A DNA stretch of 64,000 bases, from NCBI RefSeq assembly GCF_000002235.5, contig NW_022145599.1, forward strand, positions 26,594,028 through 26,658,027. Reading direction: 5' to 3'. This document shows, in pieces, positions 1 through 10,300 of the stretch. Source of the DNA: Strongylocentrotus purpuratus (lineage: Eukaryota; Echinodermata; Echinoidea; Camarodonta; Strongylocentrotidae). Position 1 is the stretch's first letter, and every line of letters begins with the position of its first letter. Made by a program: the position numbers and the translations under genes. Under the pieces are notes generated by a model that worked only from the letters and a program-made list of their open reading frames with translations, was not told the origin of the DNA and did not search any database.

Positions 1-430
1 GCATCTACGACATCTGGAAAGAAAGACAAAAAAAGGTTCTCAGATTTATCAGAATTAAACAGGGGCCGCTACATCACTGTCAAGAGAACATCTTACTGTT
101 GCTGCCACAACCTCCAAATATGAACGCCCCGGTTTGGAGAAAGAGCAGTCGATGATATAATCATTCCCTTAATCTCTATTTCACATTTTGGCTATCTTGC
201 AAACAAAAAATTGTAATACAATGAATGCTACAATACGAAGAATTTTCCCTAAAATTTGGTTTCGGGCAATTACAGAGCCTACTGGGAGAGATGCATGGAC
301 ATCACTTTCTGCATACCCGCACAAGCGTGTGTATATTTACCAGTTGCCCAATCTCCCCACATTACAGCAAGTCTTACAAGAGTAATTAAAACAACATTTT
401 CTAGAACCTGCTACAAACACATCATGAACA
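1..430. other. AT-rich non-coding sequence, no gene seen
   Basis: A 65-codon open frame at 188-385 has no recognisable domain and no splice partners, so I do not call it a gene. No repeat family is recognised here. Confidence 0.5.
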
Positions 431-828
431 AATGATTTGATTTGATTTGATTTGATTTGATTTGATTCATTTTTTACTCACAGTAAAATCCCAGTTCAGC
501 TATTACGCTGTTTTACGATGGGGCTGTGCATATACAAAAAATAAAAAATACAAAGTAAACATAAGAACAAAAACATATGTCACATAAAGAATAACAAGAT
601 AGTAGAATTACGGATGACAAACCGAGTAGAGATAAATTTTATATGAATTTGTATGCATGTATACGTAAATATAAGTTTGTTTGTAAGTTGGTTTTAAACA
701 CATATTGTAAGAAATATCAAAGAATTTTAACAACGTAAATATGATAAAATATCATCTGATGAGAGCCAGAAGGGCATTGACTGTGTGTTCAAATAAGATG
801 CCCTTCTGGCTCTAAGCAGACGAAAATA
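431..828 (-). repeat. Probable LINE 3' tail fragment with terminal pentamer repeat
   Basis: A (TTTGA)n run at about 434-470 reads on the minus strand as the TCAAA-type terminal repeat that ends many non-LTR retrotransposons. AT-rich sequence follows in the direction of a LINE 3' UTR. Near the gap is a perfect 16-bp inverted repeat, AGAGCCAGAAGGGCAT at 762-777 with its complement at 798-813. No coding remnant is visible before the gap, so the family is unknown. Confidence 0.45.
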
Positions 829-1328
829 NNNNNNNNNNNNNNNNNNNNNNNNNNNNNNNNNNNNNNNNNNNNNNNNNNNNNNNNNNNNNNNNNNNNNNNN
901 NNNNNNNNNNNNNNNNNNNNNNNNNNNNNNNNNNNNNNNNNNNNNNNNNNNNNNNNNNNNNNNNNNNNNNNNNNNNNNNNNNNNNNNNNNNNNNNNNNNN
1001 NNNNNNNNNNNNNNNNNNNNNNNNNNNNNNNNNNNNNNNNNNNNNNNNNNNNNNNNNNNNNNNNNNNNNNNNNNNNNNNNNNNNNNNNNNNNNNNNNNNN
1101 NNNNNNNNNNNNNNNNNNNNNNNNNNNNNNNNNNNNNNNNNNNNNNNNNNNNNNNNNNNNNNNNNNNNNNNNNNNNNNNNNNNNNNNNNNNNNNNNNNNN
1201 NNNNNNNNNNNNNNNNNNNNNNNNNNNNNNNNNNNNNNNNNNNNNNNNNNNNNNNNNNNNNNNNNNNNNNNNNNNNNNNNNNNNNNNNNNNNNNNNNNNN
1301 NNNNNNNNNNNNNNNNNNNNNNNNNNNN
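829..1328. other. Assembly gap (500 N)
   Basis: A run of exactly 500 N. The round number suggests a placeholder and not a measured length. Open frames spanning it are artefacts. Confidence 0.99.
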
Positions 1329-1455
1329 AACAAACATTTGTATGTGCTCTTGTTTATGCGAAGGTAACATTGATGAAGAATTATATTCAGTGATTTAGAT
1401 TTGAAATGCCAACCAAGATTGTTATTGTATCTCTTAATTTGGAGTAATATCATTA

Positions 1456-1615
1456 TACAGTCAAACCTGTCTATAGCGACCGCCCAAGGGAAACACAAAA
1501 AGTGGTCTTTGTAGACAGGTTCCTTTAGTTCATGTTTCAATGAGAAACTATTTTCAAGGGAAATAACAAATGTCGTCTTTGTAGACAGGCGGTCACTAAA
1601 GCAGGTTTGACTGTA
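1456..1615. mobile_element. TA-flanked MITE (Tc1/mariner-like ends)
   Basis: The element starts TACAGTCAAACCTG and ends CAGGTTTGACTGTA. The inverted ends continue for about 28 bp with mismatches (CTATAGCGACCGCC on one side, GGCGGTCACTAAAG on the other). A TA at each end fits a TA target duplication, typical of Tc1/mariner derivatives. It has no coding capacity. A second copy lies at 27351-27488. Confidence 0.75.
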
Positions 1616-4600
1616 GCATGTTCCTGGTTAGAGTCTTGTGATCTTATCATTAAAATCAGCTCAAACGTCATAGTTTACTCTTAAGTTTTAAATAAAGAGT
1701 ATGTTTATGCAAAGGAACTTGATATTTGTATAAAATTTCCACCCAAAAGCCAAATAATTCAATTTTTATATACCATTAAACATTGGAGAAGCTACCTTCG
1801 CATGTACATCTATGACCCCTACCAATCGAGTCCTATTTCCAAGTGTTTGTTTAGAGGCATGGAATCATTTTATGTAAGCCATTTATATAGACATTAATTG
1901 TATAGTGAAAGTGAGAAAAGTTATCATTAAATATATGTATCAAATTTGCATCATGTATGTGTTTCTCTTCTTTCGTGTCTTATTTTATAATCCATGTTAA
2001 TGATACAAGGTGTAAGGGGAACAAGTGACTGAAAGTTTTGTGATATGCCTACAGTATGTAATAAATGTGTATGTATTGGGGAAGTTATCTTCCCATATGT
2101 AACAAAATGTACACAAACTTATGGTATACCTGATGATTGTATTAAATTGATAACCCTTTAAAGTGTCAGGTTATTGGGGGAGGGGGTTTGATGCAACACT
2201 GACCTGTCCCCACTCCCCCCCCCCCTTCAACATTTAAACCCTATGTGGCATATCTTACAAAAAAGGAGAAAAAATGTTCCCTTTCAAATATTAGAGCCCA
2301 AAGATAGCCATATTTCTTGCTTATCAGAAGAAAAAAAATCTTTTGCTTTCAAAAAGAATCGTCCCCCCCCCCCCCCATCTTTGAACTGCCCTCGATCGAT
2401 CGCTATGGATCTTAAAGCCAGTAAAAATCAAATAAACAATACAATACTACCATTACACATTGGATGTAAGTTACATATATAATTTGACTATTGCCATTTA
2501 AATCACATTGTTAGTCGGGGGAAGAGATGTGGACACAGCCTTGGACCCCAAAATGTAGTAATATCATTGCCATACATTTGCCCTGCAATTTGTATCAGAC
2601 TAAACAAAAAGTAACACTTTATTTCCTCTTACAAAGCAGATCCACAGTACCTGCCTGAAGGGAAACTGTATTTTCCAATGAACTGACCATTTCCGGAGTT
2701 CTAGAAAGTGTAAACATCCACAACAAGGAAATAGGACAGGAAATGGAAAAGTAAATAAAGGATGTGTACCAATGATCATGCTATTGTTCCTCTTTCACTT
2801 AAGATTGTGTGAAGTGTCCCTCTTTAATAATAGCTTACATGAAGCAAGGGAAATATTTATAGACCTATTGTACTTGACTCACCGTTGCACAAAATAGCAC
2901 GGAGAACAAAAATAAAGGAGAGAGATTTGAGGATATTCCTATGGCTGGCCTCGGCTGTGAATCAACGACTTTGTGCGTATTAGTCACATTACCTTGGCCA
3001 GGCAGGCAGGCACAGCATGTGAAGGCATTGTCAGGATTTCCTCAAGATAGGGGAGGGGGGGGGGGGGGGGGGAGGGGGGGGGGGGTGAGGGGCAGACAGG
3101 GTAGGCATGATCTAATCAGTTGTAGGGGCACGTTTCTAAAAATGGCCACAACCCTATAACCCTATACCGGTACCTTATAATAATAATGAATATTGGATAT
3201 TTATATAGCACACATATCCACCATGCGGGGTGCTCAAGGCGCTCCAACACAAGGTAACGGACTACATGCAGATTTAATTAGCTACCTTATCTAAATTATG
3301 TTGTGATGGCTATTTTTAGAAACTTGTGAATTAAGGCATATCCAGTATTTCATCAATGAGGGGGGGGGGGGGGTAATCTGTATCACTAAAGCTACAGAAT
3401 GTAATTCAAGATTGTAATCAGTAGCTTCTTGCCCTTAATTCTTCTCTTCTACTTTGACCTTTGTCTCTATAGTTGCATAATACATTCCTTAAAGTATTTC
3501 TAGGAAAAAAAATGATGAGCATTGATTTATTATAATTTACATTTGTTTCTATCACACAAGACCCAACGATTTTGATAAGCCAACCCCCTTCCCCTCCTCC
3601 CCTTGGAAGAACTACTGTAATTACCCCTATACTTGCTTCTCTTATGGCTACATGAGTAACATATGACATGCAACAACTCCTAGAATCTTCACATTCCCAA
3701 ATGATGACAGTTTTTTCCCTCCAGGAATAGCAATCCTAGAGCTTTGCAAATACCATCAGCATAAAAAACAAAACTCACAATAGCACTACACTGCACACAG
3801 GACAATCAAATATTAAATCAGACTTTAACCAATTAATTCGCAGAAAAGAACACTACCATACTGGTGAGTTTGATATCTGGCAGCCTTAAAAATCATTTAA
3901 TGGAATGTCTAATCATTTAAGTAAATAACTACACCAGTGCTACATAACATTTTGTTAATCTGTTTCTTTTACAGTCTTTAATATTTTTTATGTTTATTCA
4001 GATATTTCATCACTTGAATAAAAAAATGTAATTTTCAAAAACAAAAGAGATGTATAGAATGGGACATTAATTGTTTAATTTTCTTTTGTTTTCGTACTCA
4101 TAATTCATTATGTGTTGTATCTTGCTATTCTGCGTTGTTTATTTATGTAACATCACATGGATCAGAAAAAAAGACCTTTGAGTTATAGTTTTTTCTTTCC
4201 CTGGCATCCATTTGACTCTTTTCAAAGCTTATATACTGCTGTTTTGTATTCACATTTCAATTGATTTTGTCTTTGTCAAATAAAAACTAATAACTTAAAG
4301 GTACATAATATGAGAGTGGGCAAAATGACCAAGTTGGGTTTTCTTCTGATGTTGATTTCTTTCCTTTTAAAATATATTTTTGCATTTGGTATTTCAATAA
4401 TGACCACAAAACAAGAAAACATTTCTTCCCCGATATGGAATTGTCCATTCAAACAAGCGATGACATTGTTAGCTTAAACATGTGTCAACTACAAAAGAAC
4501 TCAAACATAAACAATCTTTCAAACAGGTCAGTCCTTTAACACCTTTAATTTTAAATTTTGAAACAAGATTTATTTCGTTCTCCTTTCTCTGAAATATGAG

Positions 4601-5797
4601 CTTCAAATTTTTGTACAAATAATGATGATAATAATAGTTTGTTCTTTCAGAGTTCACTTCAGGACCGCAGGCCCTTTCAAAGTGCTTTATAGATATATCA
4701 TTACCCCGGTTGTCGGATTCAAAAAAAAATATTGCAGTTTAAATACATTCCTAGTTAACTGTAAAATGCCTTGTTGAGTACACTAACATACATGTATGCA
4801 CTCGCATACTATAGGGTGTGCACAGGACCCAAGTCAGACTGGGGTTCCCTGCCCTTTACGCAGGGTTTTATATTATTCTTCATCTTCATACTTCTTAACC
4901 GTTTACCTACATAATGCCAGTCAGCAAAGCTTTTTGAGGTTGATTTTATACATTCTACCGTAATGTAAATTACTTTTTTCAGGTGACTGATACACTTTAA
5001 ACAAAATGAATTTGTTGAAACCTAACAATTACCTATTACTCCAGAGTTAATTTCTTTTTAAAATACTTGAATGAAATATGCGATTTTTTTTTTATGCGAT
5101 TGATATTTTCAATCATGTACCATATGATACTAAAACATAAGAGAACAATTTTTTTCTCAAAATTATATACACTGTTTGTTGACAATTTATATATTCATAT
5201 GTTTGGTATGTTCACAAAACTATATATTAGTTGATTATCAATTATTTATATAATTTGTATAGTATGTTCCTAAAATGTTAATGAACAAGACACGTGACCA
5301 ATAAAATCACATTAAAAAAAACACACCGAAAGAGCATACAATCAAACAAAGATAGACAGGTAGTTAATACTCAATATTAAAAGTAAACTGAGTTACGTAC
5401 ATAAACTGTATGTTAAAAGACCACTTGCATGAGATGATGTAAATCAAAATCTCCAAGTACTGAGAAGTAGCCTTTGGGCTAACAAGGGCAGGAACCCGCA
5501 GCAACTGCATCAAGATGGTTATGGCTTGTACTACATTATTGCATATTTTTACAAGATCCTTATTGTGAATTCAGTGCATCATTTTATATGGAGTGGCTTA
5601 TAGTCACTTGTGTGTGAATCTTCAAGGTGATTTTGTGGCTGAAGCAAGAGCTTGGAACTAAAAAGAACTGAGTTTGCAGTTAAAACAAGGTATATAGATA
5701 AACATGTACAATTTAATATGTTTTAAAAAAACTACTTACAGCAAAAATATCGTCTTTACGGTATGCATTTGCGCTGCGTTATGACATCAATAGGATT
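1616..5797. other. Intergenic, no gene seen; short repeat fragments
   Basis: AT-rich sequence with homopolymer tracts (C-runs near 2216 and 2362, G-runs near 3055-3085 and 3361). SINE-tail-like pieces with 'tatatagcac' or 'gtgctttatagat' sequences lie at about 3176-3260 and 4655-4725. Around 4940-5010 is a copy of a dispersed motif ('gattttatacattct' to 'tgatacactttaaa') also seen near 15900, 19300, 28510 and 36400. Short open frames here have no family features. Confidence 0.5.
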
Positions 5798-5801
5798 TTA
5801 A

Positions 5802-6334
5802 AGGGACTATGTCCCATTTGCAGGCCCAAAAAATGAAAAAGTTAAATTCCAACTGCATTTGAAAGATAATACTAATTTAGAACTTTCCTAAAAAAGGTGG
5901 GGGCTTGGAAATGTCTTCAAGTGGGAAAATAACGACTATTAGTTGTCAAATCGACTTTAGGGCTATAGAGCCCAAAAGTAATAGTCTTGATTTTCAGACA
6001 ATTGTACCGATTGGTCATACGTTTTATGATGCGCAAAGATTCAATCAGTTTAATCTTGGCCATCACAAGAAGTGGGTTATTGATGTAGACAAATACTCAT
6101 GTACCCTTTACAACTCTTTTCATGTATGTTATTACCAAAGAAGAAAAAAAGCCAGTCAGTCACTCAATAGTGTCTGACAGTGAAGTCTAGCAAGTAAACG
6201 ATTTTCCTTGCATAATTTGAATATGAGGACACTGCTAACGTTTAAATTTCACAGATAGGACATATATGACATATTCATAATTCCTGCAAAGTTCTACAGC
6301 ATTTGAGGTTGGCTGCAAAAGGGACATAGTACCT
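5802..6334 (+). mobile_element. TTAA-flanked MITE with an 88-90 codon open frame
   Basis: Both ends abut TTAA (5798-5801 and 6335-6338). The inverted ends share AGG(G/T)ACTATGTCCC and further bases. The element is 533 bp. An open frame at 5905-6177 encodes about 90 residues with no recognised domain. An inverted copy of 539 bp lies at 25812-26350 and keeps the same frame open. The family is non-autonomous, and TTAA targets suggest piggyBac-type or Kolobok-type mobilisation (inference). Confidence 0.75.
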
Positions 6335-6621
6335 TTAATAGGTGAAAGGAAGGCCGGTTGAAAAATACTAATTTTGATGGTAAAATACTAATTTTGGAGG
6401 TGCTGAGTACTAATTTGTACTTCCAAAGGTTGGCAGCTCTGTTATGCAGGCAGCTGGATTCTGTGAGAGATGGTTTGTCAAACATGTGGGACATAACAGG
6501 TTTGTCCCCATGCAGTATCCTGTAGTTTTGTCTGATGACAGATGAGATCCGTCGATTTGTGGTATTGAACATGAAGACAGGAGGGAAAGAAGATATAAAA
6601 CTTTTCCTTCTTTACTTTTAA

Positions 6622-6931
6622 AGCCCCACCACACTAGTTGGCAAGGAGGGATTGGACCTCCCTGCAAGGTCACTGACCGGTGGTTATCTCATCAAATACA
6701 AGTTCTTTAATTATATTTATGTTCCTACGAATAAATTGTATTGTTTGAACAGATGTCAAATATGTTGTCCAATTGAATGGAAGAAAATAAAAGTTCATTT
6801 GAATTTAATTGAATTGAAATAAGCTCTCAATTAACATAAGAAAAAGAGGATTATGGGGGATCAATGGTCATCGATTAGGAAATGTTTGCTATATAGAGGG
6901 CGCAAGTAGCTATTAGTAGTGCAGTGGGGCT
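6622..6931. mobile_element. TTAA-flanked MITE (AAGCCCCAC ends) with a nested LINE tail
   Basis: The element is flanked by TTAA at 6618-6621 and 6932-6935, with inverted ends AGCCCCAC and GTGGGGCT. A shorter, inverted relative lies at 18873-19045. Against that copy, this one has an extra segment at about 6697-6822 ending 'aatttaattgaattgaaa', the kind of terminal repeat left by a non-LTR retrotransposon. This suggests a 5'-truncated LINE tail nested in the MITE. Confidence 0.65.
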
Positions 6932-7385
6932 TTAAAGCCTCTTTATAGTGATGGCAGTCAGCAGTGTTCTTGGCAACATTCTCTATGATATGGCTAGGGT
7001 TTACACGATGGACGCAGAATGACAACATCTCGGTATGACAGACCTAAAATACACCCTCCCTTATACCGCATAATCTCCTAAGTGGAGTAACCCGAGAGAG
7101 GGGGATAGCTCTCCTCCGCACAACTGGAGGAGAGGATTGGAAAGTGAGATAGCTACACGTATGTGCATCAAAAGGATGCAAGTTGTCTCCTGTGAGTGAA
7201 CTGTAGTGCTGGCGGGCTGGAATATTTCCAGAGAGGCCTTTTGACCATCCATATATATATAGCATCTCTGTACATAGCATTTCAAAATCATTGCAATAAG
7301 AATCTTACAGCAAACATATATTATCTGTTGCATATATATATATAAACTCTTTTCTCTGTATAAAAATGCACTTGTATAAGCTATG

Positions 7386-10300
7386 CTACGTGAGGCCACT
7401 GACGGCCTTCTTAAACTCCTCCTGGGCACTCTTGAGCAAGTTAGTGTTAGGATCCATCACATCTATACCAGTCATAGCTATGGCCTTGGCTTGGATCAGG
7501 GTGGGTGATTGTGCTTCAAGCATACCTGCAATCAAATCAAACATAAATTATCGTTGATATACCGGTATGCACGATGTATATGGTAAGGGGTGAGGTAAAT
7601 CAATGCCTCAACACATTAATTAATTATGAGAAAAATCAGTTATATTTAATGATTTTTACCACAAGGATAATTTAAACTGCATTTGTTTAAAACTTAAACA
7701 TATAAATCACCAGCCACCCTGGTAAACCACAGCAGTTTCCTAGTGTATCAAAGTGTACTCCACTTCATATTCCTTGTATCTTACAACATAAAGATATAGC
7801 AAGTACCTGTAGGACCTTTGTAGCACATCTCCTCTTTTCCCTACTTGCCTTTCATTAAGTAAATAAAAAGACACTGGTTTAACCAAGGGATGAGTGAACA
7901 AGTCTTTAAAGACAAAGGGCACAAACAGGAGACCTGACACAATTGACTTTTGTCACACATACAGTTTATATATACTCAGAAATCCATAGTGGATAGCGAG
8001 TTGAACAAGACCTAGTCTTGAATATCGCTAGTGATATTTGTTTGTCTCGCAACGTGGTCAATAAGGGATCTAAAAGATCACAACGTTTCGTGCGCCGCTG
8101 CAACACTTCGTCAGGTGATAGAAACTAATGTAAACAAGCGTGTTTTATACTCTACGGGAGGACCGGCGCAGCGGTCAATAAATTGATTGATAATTGGAAC
8201 AATAACGTACAAGGTCTATTGGCCGACGCACACGGTGCTCGACCAATCAGCAGGCCACTGTTTGGAACAGAATACCCAACAGGAGTTATAAGGATATCAG
8301 TACATACCTGCCCATTTGGTGAAACCAGGCGTGTGAGTGCCTGCATCTGTAGGGATGCCAAACTTGGGGTGTATGCTGGGAAGGACATAGGAGACGTTAC
8401 CCATGTCCGTGGAACCTCCCTTCTCCCCTCTCCTCTCGGAAGGGTAGCTGAATCCCAAGATCTCTGCATGTCTCTCAAAGGATAACGAAAGGGCATCGTT
8501 GTGAATCATGTTGGCGTAGTTGCACCCACTTTTACACTCTACCTAGACAAATCAGAGAGAAAGAGGGGAGAACGAGAATAAAAGGGCTCTCTAATGATCA
8601 TCTACGGTCTTTTTTTTCTTCTCTTTTGTTGTTGTTGTCTCTCTTGAACAGAGCTACTTGTCGAAATATTACTCATACCTGCCAACCTTTTGCAGCAGAA
8701 GTTAGTTACCTCCGAAGGCAATATTAGGAATGTATGCTATCCTGTATAGATATATTACACATCAGTTTTCAGAAAGAGAGATGAATCTAGGGTTCATAAC
8801 ATTAGTTTAAAAGAAAAACAAACAAAGCAGGATCATCCTCTCAAAGTAGGAATGGTTGGCAGCTACGTCTAGAAAAAAGGGATTAAACTCTCTCTCCTCT
8901 CCTCTCAGAACAGAACAGTAGATAATTTCCATGCCACGTACTGCATGAAACTTTACTTTAAAAAAAAAACACCTTACTTTTATGAACATCACATATAATC
9001 GTTCACTAATTGCACAATGCTTCTTCTCATGCTACATGGTTTTGTCCCAATACCATGAGAAATATAATCAATACCCAAAATGGCTTTTTGCAGGGAATTT
9101 TCAAGGTTGGATTCGAATTAGTACACAGTTCACCGTTTGTAAGAACCCTATACACAGTTCTCGTTGCAACTTTTATCATACCTCACACCCTGTTGCTACA
9201 GCTGCACCCTTAGCACAGCCGATGACCTTTGACCGGAGGACGTCTAGCTGCTTACTGTTAGGAGCTCTCAGGTAGTACAAGAGTTCCGCTTCTTCAGGAA
9301 TGATGTTAGGCCTAGCACCACCATTAGTAAAGACACCTGAATGATAGAGATTTAGGGTGTGAAGTGATCGACCTATGACCTTTAACCGCTTATGAATTAT
9401 TAGGAGCTCTCAGGTAGTACAAGAGTTCTGCTTCTTCAGGATTGATAACGGGCTTGGCATTACATTCTGTGAAGATTTCCAGAATATCTATGGACCTATG
9501 ACCTGTAACCCCTAAAAACCAAATCTCTGCTCCATGTGATGATGATGATGATGATGTGATGGTTATTTTACCCGACTGCTAAGAAAGCATTAATGCTTAT
9601 AAGTAAGCAACCAGACGGTCGACGGCTTTAGGTCTTCTCCGAGGGACCTGGCAATGAGGATTACTGCCTTACCAGAGGTCATTTATCTTGTTGAATCACA
9701 GCCCAAGATAAATTGAGCTAGAATCTATGGCATGAGTGCGTATATGTCATACTAAAATCAAATCATATCCAACTGGTCAAACTAGAGCAATATTTGAGGT
9801 ATGGTAATTAATCTCTCTGAGCCCCTTAAGGTCATTCGTCTCTTGGATAAAACCCTGGATTATGCACAAGGTATACAGATATTACTTACCATGAACTCTC
9901 CATTCTGGTTTGAGCTGTTGTCTCATGACTGAGATACTAGTATAACACATTACAGCTGCATCCAAGGCGTTCACTCCTTCCCAGGGAACTGCAGAGGCAT
10001 GGGAAGCAAGACCAGTGAAGTGAATTTTTATTCTGGAAAAAAATAACCCAAACAAATATATGTATACAAAGATGGTTGACAGCTGGAGTAAAGAAATGGG
10101 AGTGGAGATTGTGCACACATTGGCCCGAATTCACAAAGGAGGTTTGTCGACAAACCTTGGTTTTCGTACGTCATATGACGCGTTTTACACGTTTTTTACA
10201 AACCTGGTTTGTAAAGAACAAAAGGAGGTTTGGCGAAACAAAAGGAGGTTTGAGCTCAAACCTTGTTTTGTGAATTCGGGCCATTGTGTGCGGGCAAGTA

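Noticed and set aside
789..1540. Open frames across the N gap
   Set aside because: Most codons are N; they are artefacts of the gap.
8183..8485. Plus-strand 100-codon frame
   Set aside because: It is antisense to exon 6 of gene A, which has splice sites, phase and family motifs.
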